DNA of 31,755 bases from Acanthaster planci (taxonomy: Eukaryota; Echinodermata; Asteroidea; Valvatida; Acanthasteridae), in NCBI RefSeq assembly GCF_001949145.1, contig NW_019091779.1:9740-41494 (forward strand). Direction: 5' to 3'. Under the pieces are notes generated by a model. That model saw only the letters and a list, made by a program, of their open reading frames with translations. It made no database searches and was not told where the DNA came from. The translations under genes and the position numbers were made by a program. Every line of letters starts with the position of its first letter. The first letter of the stretch is position 1. Shown here piece by piece: positions 9,321 to 20,571 of this stretch.

Positions 9321-11390
9321 GACAGTCAATACCAGTATGTGTGTGTGTATGTACATGTATGCATACAGTACAGGGAATACTGCGTGTAAGCCAGCCTACT
9401 GTGTTGGGAAATGGCCACCATCGTTCGTTTCAAGACCTGGATCGGTGCGTAATTTTAAGCTTACTTCAATGATTTTGGGGGTTTAAAACAAGGAATTAAA
9501 CACAGAAATATCTTATAATTGCTAAAGATAGGAACATAAATGAGAAACATGCCAGGTGGTCAGGCTTCAAATTACCCTAAGTGCCAGGTGGAGATTATGA
9601 GAGTTGGGTAGCCCTGCCCACCGCCGCCCAGCATAGCTACAACCCTGGGATAATGTATCACCACATGTGCGAGGTAGTACATGTAGACTTCTTGTAAATT
9701 TTTTGACAACTGTTTTAACGTTATAGGGTGGGACCAAAACATAAGGGAGCTTACCAGTAAGACCTTACTGTTCTTCCACGTAAAGTCCGCTTTTTTAATG
9801 GCAAGTCTGTCCTTGCTAAGGGGCTGGAAAGTTCACAAACTGCAGGCCTGTGTGCACTGACGCGTGCAAGGAGTTAATGAGCTGCCTCGGCCGGGTGCTA
9901 TTGTTGCAGAGAAACTACGTCATGAGACACAGAGACACATTTTACATACTGCGTTCTTTCTGTGGACTGCACGATATTGGAAAACATGATCGACTCGGAG
10001 ATACATTTACATATTGAGTTCTCACTGTGGACAGGACGATGTTGGAATTTTAAAAATGATTGACTCGGAGAAACATTCACACATTACATTCTTTCTGCAG
10101 ATTTTAAATTGTTGAAATGCAGTTGTGACTTCAAGAAGCTTTATAAGCTGTGAATTTTGGGAAGCGGGAGTTTTGTTTGATAATTTGCGGCGCAAATTCA
10201 GCACCAGCTCATGTAAAGAAAAATCACGTTCACGTTCACGCCGATTATTTGAGAGTTGGCAAACGTTGAACAAATTTGCCCTCTGGCAAATTTTATAGCG
10301 GCAAATGCTTTATGGCATCATTATCGCTGTGAACCTGGCATTGAAGGAACCTGTATTACAGTCCATTATTATACTTTTACGTAAATTTTGAGTTGTACTT
10401 CATGCAAATGTGAAATGAAGTAAAATAACTTCATGTTTACAAAACCTTCAGCGCGAAATTGTGCCCTTACTGTGCACATGAGTAGATCACCTGAATGCTA
10501 ATGAATTTATAAACATGAATAATGCATATCGATGGACGAGGTGCGTCCTGGAATAGTCAATCATGGTCACATAACTTGGACACTTCCATTTTCTTCAAGG
10601 GGAGGTATGAAACCCTATTTTTACATAAACAACGTTGGGAAAACTTCTATCGAATAAAATAACTTTAAATCACTTCGTTACTATATTATTACTATATGCA
10701 AACAAAACTTGTTTATTTCACAAATTTTTATTTATTAAAAATTAAATACAGAAAACAATAAATGATCCCTATTTTGTTGAATGAATTCAACCGAGAACCG
10801 CACAGTTCTAAAAATCAGCCTTTCAATGGTGGAGGAACAGGGAACAGTTTGGAATCACACGTCAGGAAATTAAACACTGATTTGTAAAATAAAATTTCTG
10901 ACAACTGAAGACTCTATCACAGTGTGTACATTAATTGAAAATCCTTTTTTTTTTAATTTCACAGACATGTGTAGAAACGCAACAATCCCAGCTTAAAGCA
11001 CAGATGAACAGCCCTGGCTAATGAATAAAAATGTTTTCAAGCAAAAAGGATCTTGTTTGCACCATGCTCTGTGCAATCATGTCCAGATCGGACTCGACTA
11101 CTTGCGGTTGCACAACTACTGCGACTAGTTGACAATGCCGTATCATGGAGAAAAGAGACAAGGTAGTAGTCGCTCGTGACTGTCAAGTTGTGTGGAGTAA
11201 TTGCAGAATACCCCGCCACGTGAAAATACCCCCTGAAAATCTATGGCTGCGTAGTCAAGTGGACATTGTTCAACTTCCAGGTTATCCTTGCTGCTTCAAG
11301 GTATGAGTTATGTAGAGTATTGACATCATTTTTGAGAACGATGCACTCACTTGAATTACATACAACTCACTGGAGGAAGAAGAAAATTTT
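9321..11390. other. Gene-free stretch
   Basis: I see no recognisable exon, RNA gene or transposon terminus. A short GT/TACATGTA-rich run lies at about 9335-9365, and scattered ~60-base phrases around 9930-10100 (ACATT(C/T)ACA(C/T)ATT with CTTTCT(G)TGGAC) look like a decayed short tandem repeat of about 65 bp. Confidence 0.35.
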
Positions 11391-11398
11391 TCTGAGTC

Positions 11399-11740
11399 CA
11401 ATGTGGGCCCCGGGAAGCGGCTACGCAGATACAGGGATACAAAGTGGGCCTTGTGCATCCTGCAACGCAAAGTGAATGGGGAAGGCAGAAGAATGTTGTA
11501 AGTCCAATGTGGGTCCCAGGGAGTGGCTATGCGGATACAGAAATACAAAGTGGGCCTCCGCTCACAGTTGAAGTCCAGTCGTTAACTTTCACACATTGAA
11601 TGGGGGTGAAACGTGTGCAATGTGGGTCCCAGGGAGCAGCTACGCGGATACGAGGATACTAAGTGGGCCTCCAAGCATGGTCGAAGTCGTTAATTTCCAC
11701 ACATTGAATGGGGTGAAACATGCATGCAATGTGGGTACAA
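11399..11740. repeat. ~110-bp tandem array, three full copies plus a fragment
   Basis: Units start at 11399, 11505, 11618 and a truncated one at 11727, each opening CAATGTGGG. Full units continue with CCC(A/G)GG, then GCTA(C/T)GC(A/G)GATAC and AAGTGGGCCT. Spacings are 106, 113 and 109. The second half of the unit (CACACATTGAATGGGG) is shared by copies 2 and 3. It is more GC-rich than its surroundings. Confidence 0.85.
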
Positions 11741-13190
11741 ACTTATAAGCAATGGCAGAGGCGTGAAAGGCAAGTTTCTGGCATCTCAAAAATCAGATTG
11801 CTCCAGGTAGGTGGAGCTTGTCAGCCAGAGGAGGCAGTCCACCAAGGAGAAAGTTAACTCTGCTTCCAAATCGACATGTAGGAGGATGGGGGTTTTTATC
11901 ACCCACTGTGGCATGCCACAACGATAGGCAGTTCCCACACAGTTAGAGGGTCCGGACATGGCACTGCAGTCCTTCTTGGTCTCCAGCCATCCTGGGCTTG
12001 TCCTTACAACTGGATTCTGGTCTCAATGAGCAAAGATGGTGAGGCTGGTGGATTGCACAGCCCCAAATCTCTTCCTTAGCGCAGGTTACCAATCTATCTC
12101 TCAATGTTCTACTACGTTTCTAAGTCCTGCAGTGACAGGTGGACTGGTGACAGGAGCAGGCTTTCAGATGGAGCTGGAAGCTTCAAGTTAGTCATCTGCA
12201 CTTGTGGCAGCACAGGTCAGATGGTCGTACAGATAGATGACTGAGGGAAGTGGTACATGTACGTTGTCCAAGGCAGCTACATGTACCTGTGTGACCGGGC
12301 AGCCCTTTTTAAGGTCCACACTGCCCACCTATCTCCAAGGGGCTTAGAAAAGGTGGCCTAAATAAAACCCATTTCACATTTTTCTAGCCAGGTAGCCACA
12401 CACAGTGAGGCATCTCTACATGCGGTCCTGCTAAAAGTAGTCACTCGCGTCTATGCTAACCACTTCCTGCTGGGGACTCCGGAATTGGAGACATATGCTT
12501 TATATGCATGGCTGGGGTCTTCGAACTCAGACAAAGGAAACAGGGCCCTGTCACAAAAGACCGTACTCCGAACAAAAGACCAGACTGCTCGCAAAGAAGG
12601 CTGCTCCAGCAAAGAAGAAACAAAACAATTTGCATAAATCTGTAGGGAACAAATATTATGGTGGTCAAATATATCTTGGGCTTTAAAGTGAGCCTAAAAC
12701 CCCTAGATATCTCAACAGCCAAAACAAAAAAAAATAAAAAAAGCACAAAAAAAATCTTTTTGCCCTTCAGTAAGCAAATTCCACATTTGAGGCAATGCTT
12801 CATTGGAGTTGAAGTGGTGGAAATATAAACGCATCAGTCTCATTTAGCAGGAATAAACAATTCCGACCAAAATCTTTGAGGATGGATTCCAGTGATCGTT
12901 CTCTTAGATTATGGAACCAAACACATTTGTGAATTAGTCAGATACCAGTATGAATTAAAAACTACAGATTCTAAATGTATGCCTATTGTATCGGACTATA
13001 GGGATTTCCTGCAAATTCTTTTTTTGATCTATCAGATACATGTGTATGGAAATTTCACACACTTTTTCCTTAAAACATGCTCGCTACAAATCAGGAAAGG
13101 AAAACAACTTACTTGCAATGAGTTACAAGAATCAATTTTTAAAACTAAAAAGAGAATCCTGCAATTCCTTTGTGGTGGAAAAAAATCGAA
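11741..13190. other. Gene-free stretch
   Basis: The composition at 11800-12600 is more GC-rich and less repetitive than its surroundings, but no frame on either strand shows a family I recognise. A-rich runs at 12720-12760 generate the apparent minus-strand frame there. Confidence 0.3.
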
Positions 13191-13195
13191 GATAC

Positions 13196-13260
13196 GGTGG
13201 CCAGGAATAGAACCCAGATCTTTAAGTCTGCAATCCAACATCTTAACCACTGGACCACAA
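13196..13260 (-). repeat. tRNA-like head of a SINE
   Basis: On the minus strand, GTGGTCCAGTGGTTAA (13243-13258) resembles an A box, and GGTTCTATTCC (13204-13214) matches the B box consensus at tRNA-like spacing. A TTGCAGA anticodon-loop-like heptamer lies between them, hinting at tRNA-Cys ancestry. GTGG and CCAC at the two ends could pair. Arms and acceptor are too degraded for a working tRNA, so a tRNA-derived SINE fragment is the best reading; an A/T-rich body seems to continue toward 13140. Confidence 0.6.
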
Positions 13261-13280
13261 ACTAAACAAAACTAGTCTAA

Positions 13281-15336
13281 TTATATCTTGACACTGAGGG
13301 TCCATCAGATTGTTGAAGAAATGAAAGCATTTACAACTTCTTTCAATTTGGCTTCATGAAGCGATCTCTTCTGATTACACTGTATCTTGCAAATCTTGTG
13401 TATTGATGTTGAGATCACCGCAAACTATTTTCAACATTTTGAAGCTGAGATTGTGTATAATTTCCTGATCTAACGAGTTCACAAATACCAAATGTATATG
13501 ATTGAATACTGCAGACCAACTACATATACCTCAAGAACAGAGAGCAGAAGTAGCTTGTGACCTGTCTCCGTTCTCAACTGTTGTATGAAAACTGTTTCCT
13601 ATTTGGTTAAATGCACTAAAAAGTGCACTTTTTAAAACAATCAAAATAATCCATGCCTTCTTGGAAAACTGAGGGCGCTGTTGCTGTGAAGTCATCTAGG
13701 GAAAACATGGTTCAAAGCACTGGTGTTTGTGTTTCAAAATGTGAACCCAGAATTTACTGGAAACATTTCTGAGAGAGGGATTGATGCTTGCTTATTGCTA
13801 TGCCCATAAAACAACAATGAAACAGCAAAGAGAATGCCGAGTCCAGCAAAATCTACAAAAATAGCAGGACTTTTTTGTGTACAAACCCATGTACTGCTAA
13901 CATTGAGGCTTTCTTCCGCAGATGTCACAGTTTTGCTCATGCATATGGAAATACTCATTTAGAGTATGCATTGAAGGAATAGAATGACATTGAAATAAAA
14001 ATGTACATGTACGTTTATCAAAAATAAATAAATGTATTTTTCTCCCCAAAATTAGACAAATGCAGAAATAGTGCTGCAAGTAGGTGCCAAAGTTTGGTTC
14101 AGGTTCGGTTCGGACACGGTTTGGAAATTTTTTGCTGAACTTTGATTCGGCTTTGGACATGAACACACATGTACATACATGTACATGTACAATGCACATT
14201 TAGACATCAAAGAACTTGCTACGAATGTGCCTTACATAGTACTTCCGTGTATAAAATATATTAATACAAGCACCAAATCTCCTCTCCATCACCATCCATG
14301 AGCAACTTTGATCTGAACAGAATTTTGTTCCAAATTTTTTCCCCAAAGTTTGTTTAGGAGTTAAAATTCCCGAGAAAGTTACTATCAGGTGTGACAGTTT
14401 TGACCATTTTTTACAGACCAAAAGCGGTTGTGTTTGGACCACGCTTGACTCAACAAAACAATCGTTTTTATCGAAAGGATACAGGGAAACTGTTAGCAGA
14501 TTCTATTCATTTAAGATCAGTGTTTCTCTCTGATTTTGGCTGAGTAGAAATGATAAAACACACGTAGGCCTACAAGGATGTGCAGATTGATGGATGATTA
14601 TTTAGCTGGATCTTTCCCCTAACCCCCTCTTGCACTAGAAAGCATACTAAACCTCACAAAATCCAACAGATACATGTACTTGTCTATGTACACGTACCTG
14701 TACATTCTGGTCACTGTACAAAATTTAATAAATTCCAACAAAGTGTTTCATTGGAGTTTGAGTGATATGGTATGAATGGGTGTATGCAGTATAGGATGAC
14801 TTGCAATGAACAGTACCAAACCTGACTAAATCAAGCATGGTCCAACAATTGGTACAGCAAGCCAGACACCGCATACAGTGAACCGTGTGTGTCCCAACTC
14901 ACACAGAATCCAACACCATCTCCATGGGCCTTTCATGCCAAGTCCAGAAAATTCAACAAGAAGTTCATCGGACACAGTACCAAAACCTGCAAAAGCAGGC
15001 CAAATGCCAAGAGCCAAATGCTACCAAACAATCAGCCTTTTCACTGAGTAATTCAAAGCGTGCAGAGCATGCAGGGCCACAAACTGAGAATTTGCGGTTT
15101 TTGCAGGTGGCCTTTGTGGCAAAGAGAGGCTGGAATTCTTGGAGTCGGCTTTCGGACAGAAATTCCTGTTGTCAAGGGGTTAATGGTTAATTAGTATGAT
15201 GCACATATAAGTGTGTAAGGTTTACAGTATGGAAACAATCGGGAAAATTCAGACGAATAGACTGAATACACATATGTACATGTACTTAGTCATGAATGCA
15301 GAATTCTGCAGATACATGTAAGTTTACCATTTCCAC
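13281..15336. other. Gene-free stretch
   Basis: No convincing exon. Notable small items: a perfect 16-base palindrome AAAAAGTGCACTTTTT at 13618-13633; a TTCGG-rich low-complexity patch at about 14096-14155; and an ACATGTAC cluster at 14167-14190. The overlapping frames at 14826-15190 on both strands have no known domain. Confidence 0.35.
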
Positions 15337-15406
15337 ATAAGAATGTGACTCATGAGAATGAGAATTTATTATCATAAATTCTCATTCTCATGAGTCACAT
15401 TCTTAT
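15337..15406. repeat. Perfect inverted repeat, 32-bp arms, 6-base loop
   Basis: The left arm 15337-15368 starts ATAAGAATGTGACTCATGAG and ends AATGAGAATTTA. The right arm 15375-15406 is its exact reverse complement; the loop is TTATCA. Not a single mismatch was found. The arms contain ATGACTCAT-like TGACTCA words (AP-1-type). No gene end is nearby that would make it a terminator. Confidence 0.97.
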
Positions 15407-16321
15407 CTGGAAAAGGTGCTTGTGCATTTTTTGTTTTCTTGAACTACAAGGACTGCTTATTTTAAATGTATGTAAAAGACGTGTGTACCGGACACATGAG
15501 ATGGAGGTTAAAGAGCATGTACATGAAGACTGGTTCATTGTTGTTTCCTAGCATTTGACAGATACTGTATGTATCAAGTCAAGGACACAAGTGCAGTGAG
15601 GAAATTGTTCATTCCAGCTCACAGTCATGACTTTGGGTTCAAGTTACAATGCAAATTTTGGAAATAAATAACAACATTAAAGAATTGCTATAAAAGACAC
15701 ATATCCACCTAAAATTGCTTATAATGCTAGAAACAACTTGGTACATCTTCTAGTTGTTCCAAGATCAAACTAGTCCTGAGGTGACAGATCTGTCAGAATC
15801 TCTGCACCCAAATGTACAGTCTAGCACATATATCTCAGTTCATTTAAAACGTTCTTGAATAATCTTGCTTGAAGAGTTAGCCTGCAATTTTTCCTGTGTT
15901 GTTAAGCTACAATCCAACAAGTTATTAAAAAAGGACTGGGCAAAACATAGAAACAGAAAAGCAGCCAGAACACATCAAAATCATTCCTTATTGAAATGTG
16001 AAGAGAAAATTTAAATCCTTGTTGAAAATCTTGCTTTATAAAGCATTGATCTTGAAATAATCAGAGATAACAAACTATACGTAATTTTCTATGGAGAAAG
16101 GAAAACATGCACAATAAGGCCAGAGTGTGGGTGTTCCAGGTACTGTATACCTTAAATTTGCCCACTGTGCCTGTAACAAGGCCCAGTAGAATCAGTTTCA
16201 TGGCTCTAAACCGCTGTTCTGTTCTTCCCAACCTTTCAGTCACTACTACTTTGACCAAAACAAGGGGGGAGGACACTAGGGTAACTTCCTCATAGTTACA
16301 AATATACACCGAGTGCAAATG
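15407..16321. other. Gene-free stretch
   Basis: No repeat or coding family is recognised. The opposing open frames at 16061-16324 lack splice support or domain signatures. Confidence 0.35.
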
Positions 16322-16430
16322 CATTACGAATCTACAGTTACCGTTATCTACAATAATTGTACATTCGTTATTACAGTTATTGTAGATTCATTACGAATCT
16401 ACAGTTTGCTGTAGATTTGTAAAAATAATC
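16322..16430. repeat. Short direct/inverted repeat cluster around ATTACGAATCTACAGTT
   Basis: CATTACGAATCTACAGTT occurs at 16322-16339 and 16389-16406. Reverse-complement words (TTGTAGATT, CTGTAGATT) lie between and after them, so the block can fold in several ways. It is too short to classify. Confidence 0.75.
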
Positions 16431-17177
16431 TACACTTTGAACAAAGGAGTGACGTCACAGAAATAGTTCAATTGTTCCTTTTTCATGTTGTTCCAGTTAT
16501 TGTTATTAATCTTGATTGACATGCCATTAAAAGTCACTGCGCAAAGTTACTGTGAAACGAAAGGGTCCAAAGGAAATCTTCCCTTTTCATCTCACAGCTC
16601 TGCACCTAGTAACATTTCACGACCTTGCCAGGACACTGTCAGTGAAGTGACTGTCAGAAGGAAAGGCCACATGAAATAGCCAAACCACTGCACACGACTG
16701 ACCAACAGAAAAAAAGGGGTACAGGTACATCTACCTGGGACAGACACCAGTGCTTAAAGGAAATAGTAATATGAATTTTAATGCTTTTTTTCTGGTATAG
16801 AACAATAAATTATGATACAAAGAGTGATACTTTGTGTGAGTTATTGATTTCTTTCCGAGATAAGAAGGCAATACTTGATTTTGAAAAGGTTCGGTCAGGC
16901 CCGCAGTCCACAAATCTCAACCCTCATTAACATAAATCTTTGCATGGGGTGTGACATACACTGAGGCACAAGCTTGCTGCACTGCCAGGTTTGTTTACAC
17001 GTGTTGAGCTGCAAGAAATGTTTGGTTCATTACAATCTGTGACAGTGTGTAAGTGGTTTCATAGGTCATCTTTACACAAGCACATGACTAGGTACAATGG
17101 TACAGTGGTTGAAGCTTGGTGGGAGTAGGATTGAGAAAGTAAATCCCTTAATCCTTTTTGGACTAGATTAGCAAACA

Positions 17178-17325
17178 GAGAGCAAGACCGAGACCAAGGC
17201 ATACGAGACTGAGACCAAGACCGAGACCTACATGTACTCCTTCAAAACCAAGACCAGGACTTCGAGACTGAGACTTTTGCAGGTTGAGACAGAGACAGAA
17301 ACCACAACCTCCCGAGACGAAGACC
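17178..17325. repeat. GAGACC-rich repeat, copy 1
   Basis: Imperfect iterations of CGAGAC(C/T)AAGAC. It shares CGAGACTGAGACCAAGAC and TTCGAGACTGAGACTTTT-like phrases with 17955-18090. Frames through it on either strand are repeat artefacts (glycine/leucine or arginine/proline rich). Confidence 0.8.
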
Positions 17326-17954
17326 AACCATAAACCAATGTTCAGTTTTGACCAGAAGGTAAATAAGGACAAACATATAGCAGTACAATTAAGTACAAAA
17401 GAAATAAAATGAAAACATTCGCATAAACTCACACACACAAATAGGTCAAATATTTGTTAAAGAATTTCTCAGTTCTTTTATCAATGATACTGCTCTACTA
17501 TTACCCTGGTAATTTTCAACCTGAGAGTCCCAAATGATATGATGTGAACATTAAAACAAATATCCTAAGACTGTTTTTTTGTAAGCAAAATACTGAAAAA
17601 CAAATATCCAAAAAAGACGTACCGTAACGAAACTACTAAAAACAACACATACCACACACAAGACAGAATGAAAGCACTTTCACACATGCACACAATTCAA
17701 AGCGTGCACACACACACAGACTGCAAATTCTGCTACTAACAACCTCATCTCCACGGTGTCAAGCAGCATAGTTACTACGGATTGGAAATAAAGTAACAAT
17801 TTTGGACAAGGTTGCATCATGCTACATTGAAGAGTCTGCATTCCAGCATCGATTTCAATGCTTATTGCAAAACAATCTGAACATTACTGTGTTGAATGAT
17901 TTGACTTTTCCAACCGCGTGCATGCGTGGGAGCTAGATGTGCATTTTGTTCTGG
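17326..17954. other. Spacer between the two GAGACC repeats
   Basis: A-rich sequence with short CA-rich runs (ACACACACA at about 17708). No gene was found. Confidence 0.4.
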
Positions 17955-18090
17955 TCTCGAGGGGGAAATCCAAGACTATGGCATCCGAGACTGAGACCAA
18001 GACTGGTGCTTTCGAGACCAAGACCGGCCCTCCCAAGTCCGAGACTTTCACAGGGCGAGACCGAGACTGCTAAAAAGGTCTCGAGACCTA
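17955..18090. repeat. GAGACC-rich repeat, copy 2
   Basis: Same family and orientation as copy 1: GGCATCCGAGACTGAGACC here against GGCATACGAGACTGAGACC in copy 1. It ends in AAGGTCTCGAGACC, a small palindrome. It lies about 160 bases upstream of the first exon remnant of the DDE-like gene. Confidence 0.8.
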
Positions 18091-18247
18091 CAGCAGTGGT
18101 GTCTGCTTCTGATTGGAAGTTAGTTGGGCATTTGAATACGAAGTTCTTTTGGGTGCTTTATATGTTAATATTTGTACCACATTCTTGTAACATTCCTCAA
18201 GGCTTTCCCATGTATATGTGAGTTATTGAGCTTTTTCTTTGAAATAG

Positions 18248-18442
18248 AGCAATGAAGTCAAAAATGCTGGACACATGGAGCTTGAAGGCCTCAAGCACAT
18301 GTTGGCATGTGTGCGAGCAGCCGACCTGATGGTTGAGAAGCTCGTAATTGACCGTCACCGTCAACTAAGCAAATACATCAGAGAGAAGGAGCCAGATTCA
18401 CTTCATATGTTTGACGTCTGGCATGTTGCAAAAGATAATCAT
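18248..18442 (+). pseudogene. DDE-like exon A with FDVWHVAK motif
   Basis: The acceptor TTTCTTTGAAATAG (AG 18246-18247) opens a 65-codon frame without stops, ending at CAT before donor GTAAGC (18443). It contains GHMELEGLKHML, VIDRHRQLSKYIREKEP and FDVWHVAKD. The Asp of IDRH and of FDVWH are the likely metal-binding acidic residues. This is the cleanest exon of the set. Confidence 0.75.
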
Positions 18443-19020
18443 GTAAGCTTTGTGTAATTTTGCCAGGAACAGCTCACTGTTTTGGCATCCAACTGTAACA
18501 CATGCTTAGAGCTACATTTGCATCATTTAAATCACATAATTATAACCTTTGCACTGCCCTGTGAAACAGAACTACAAAATTTTCTGGCTCTGCATATTCT
18601 ATCATCAGATATTACATAAATGGCTATAACTGTATATTGCACAGATGGCTTAATAGCCAGGGATGTGAATGGAATGTGCATTGAAAGACAAAGTCACGGC
18701 TCGGATTCACCGAGGATCTGAATGGAGAAACCCCCCCAGAACCCCGTTTTTGACAGTTCTTGGCTTAGCCGACCATATGCATGTACTGTATATGGCAATA
18801 TCCATTGAAAAATGTCATCTTTTTCTTTTACTCCACTGCCTGACAAACATTGAGAGTCTTGGTATTTTACATCCTCGGTAATACAATGCCGGGACAATTT
18901 TTGAAAGTATTTCTTTCATAAAAGTCAGTTCAGAAAACTGTTTCATAAAAGTATCAGACCACCATGTTGAACTGTAGTCAAACCAGTACTTTTATATGGC
19001 CAGTATTTTTGGTACATGAC

Positions 19021-19200
19021 AAGCTTGCTAAGAAAAAGGTATTTGAGCAAGTTGCAGAGTGAAAGAGGAGTATAAACAACCACGTATACTGGTGTGCCAG
19101 CTCGACAGATGCAGAAGAGGGACTGAGGGAGGCCAAGTGGCACTCAATCATCAATCACATGCAGAACACTGCGGCCACTCAGCTATCTTCCCCCAATGTC
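19021..19200 (+). pseudogene. DDE-like exon B with NNHVYWCASS motif
   Basis: The frame runs LAKKKVFEQVAE, a TGA at 19060-19062 where a Trp would suit, then KRSINNHVYWCASSTD, REAKWHSIINHMQN and onward to about 19200. The acceptor is uncertain; ACAAG at 19023 is possible. N-H-x-Y/W-W-C-A and W-x3-I-N-H are conserved in the family as I remember it. Confidence 0.65.
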
Positions 19201-19551
19201 AGCATGGGCGAATTAGAAAATGATCAAAGTGGTTGTCCTATTTTCTCCCCTTATATTCATAAATTTATGATAGAGCTAATAGAAGAGAGGACTTCTTATT
19301 ACAATTTGGCACATTTTTGAAATCTAATGTAATCTGGCAACCTGGTTGTCATCTTTGGAAAAATAAAATATCAGAAAAAAATCCTAAAAGTATCACAAAA
19401 AATGTAGTTTTCCAGTTTTATGAAAGGCATATAATTCCATCATCCTGTTTTATTTGTTCTACAAAAAAGATTATTGGTGCCATAGGGTGTTTTAAACATG
19501 ATATTTTCTTGCAATTCTCATCCAGTGTATCTTGATCATCATTGCTATTAG

Positions 19552-19715
19552 GCATAGAAGCTTGTGAGAAACTCTACAAGCTGCTGGAAAAGAAGCTCCT
19601 TCTCAAGGGTATCCGCAAAATGTCAACAACATCCCAGACATCATCACTGGAGGCATTTCACAGCCTGCTGAATCAGTTTGCTCCGAAGTTGAAGGAATTC
19701 TCAAATGAAGGCATG
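19552..19715 (+). pseudogene. DDE-like exon C with TSSLEAFHSLLNQFAPK motif
   Basis: The acceptor CATTGCTATTAG (AG 19550-19551) is followed by IEACEKLYKLLEKKLLLKGI, then TSQTSSLEAFHSLLNQFAPK and FSNEGM. The Glu of LEAFH is a candidate for the third acidic residue. The coding match stops near GGCATG; beyond it the frame is AT-rich and intronic. Confidence 0.72.
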
Positions 19716-19945
19716 TTAAGCTGGTTCGTCAAAATTTCTAATATTATAGTCATAAAAAAATCTGTTTCAAACATTTTTGAAGACTACATGTATATATGTT
19801 TTTGCAGAAATGGAAAATTTAATTTACGGGTTCTATGTTGCCAATGTTCTGAAACTTCTTTCAACATACTACAGAGTATATGCCAAGTGTTTAGTCTCGT
19901 ACAGTCATTTGGTCTGAAATGTTGGGTTCAACAGGTTGTGTTTAG

Positions 19946-20264
19946 CTGCTCTCCATTACAACGAGAATAGTGAATGGTCTCAAGCCACCAAGTTGGATAG
20001 GAGCCAGATGTTTCACTTGACAAAGCCAAAGTACAAGCGGGGGAAACTATCGTGAAAGTGATGAAGGAATCTGCTCAGTTTAGTTATTGCAATGCAAAGC
20101 CATTAATAGCATTAGCAAAAAAAAAAAAAAAAACGATCTCACTATTTGGCAAAGTTGTGGAAAAACAAGAAGAGGACTCAGCAAAAGTTGCACACAAAAG
20201 GCCGAAATTAATTGCAAGTGTGGGTATGGGTTACAAAAAAAGTGAAGGCTCAAACAGAAATTGA
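19946..20264 (+). pseudogene. DDE-like exon D, C-terminal segment
   Basis: The acceptor TTGTGTTTAG (AG 19944-19945) starts with two bases of an Ala codon, giving AALHYNENSEWSQAT and then PKYKRG. A frame change near 20040 continues as ETIVKVMKESAQFSY. A 17-base poly(A) run at 20117-20133 and a TGA at 20262-20264 end it. The AALHYNEN and PKYK-x-G phrases are characteristic of the family's C-terminus. Confidence 0.68.
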
Positions 20265-20376
20265 AACAAGAAACTGAAAAATTGGGACCTCTGTTTATTT
20301 TGTAATTTCAGTTTGTCTTATCTTGAATGTACATTCATTTGAATAATCCACAATTTTTACACCTTGAAAAGTGTAG

Positions 20377-20380
20377 GTAT
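20377..20380. repeat. Left target-site duplication GTAT of the solo LTR
   Basis: GTAT directly precedes the TGTAGCGG start of the LTR and recurs as GTAT at 21098-21101, directly after its CCGCCACA end. A 4-bp duplication fits Ty3/mdg4-type integration. Confidence 0.7.
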
Positions 20381-20503
20381 TGTAGCGGAACAGTTAATTA
20401 TTAGACAGTTTTACGCATTAGACAAGTTTATGGACGCTGGTGCACGTGCTCAAGCTCGCCGTGTTGCGCACAAATTGCGTAGGGCGTTGGTACCCGGCGC
20501 GGG

Positions 20504-20510
20504 TATATAA
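20504..20510 (+). promoter_or_regulatory. TATA box of the LTR promoter
   Basis: TATATAA lies in a GC-rich context (GGCGCGGG before, GCGCG after), about 124 bases into the LTR. Transcription would start roughly 25-30 bases downstream, at the 22-bp direct repeats. Confidence 0.75.
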
Positions 20511-20528
20511 GCGCGTGACTTGCGTGCG

Positions 20529-20571
20529 GTCTGCCTATTCCGTCCCAGCAGTCTGCCTATTCCGTCCCAGC
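20529..20571 (+). repeat. 22-bp tandem duplication at the likely LTR transcription start
   Basis: GTCTGCCTATTCCGTCCCAG occurs at 20529 and again at 20551 with no change. The second copy sits where transcription from the TATA box should begin. Confidence 0.9.

Larger units (their letters stand above)
18248..20264 (+). pseudogene. Broken DDE-transposase-like (ISL3-type) gene, four exon remnants
   Basis: Four plus-strand exon pieces (18248-18442, about 19021-19200, 19552-19715, 19946-20264) read in order as one protein family that I recall from fish and marine-invertebrate genomes, usually annotated as uncharacterised or transposase-like. Signature segments are HMELEGLK, TDRH/IDRH plus FDVWHVAK (acidic residues of an RNase H-like fold, comparable to D-x-FH in ISL3 transposases), NNHVYWCASS, TSSLEAFHSLLNQFAPK and AALHYNEN. 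The N-terminal exons with the first catalytic Asp and any THAP-type DNA-binding part are not visible upstream. Stop at 19060 and a frame change near 20040 show it is dead here. Role, if intact: a transposase or a gene derived from one. Confidence 0.68.

Noticed and set aside
13196-13260. Functional tRNA gene
   Set aside because: A and B boxes are present but the acceptor and anticodon stems do not pair, so only a SINE-type remnant is supported.
14826-15190. Overlapping frames on both strands around 14.9 kb
   Set aside because: Both strands stay open by composition; no motif or exon boundary favours either.
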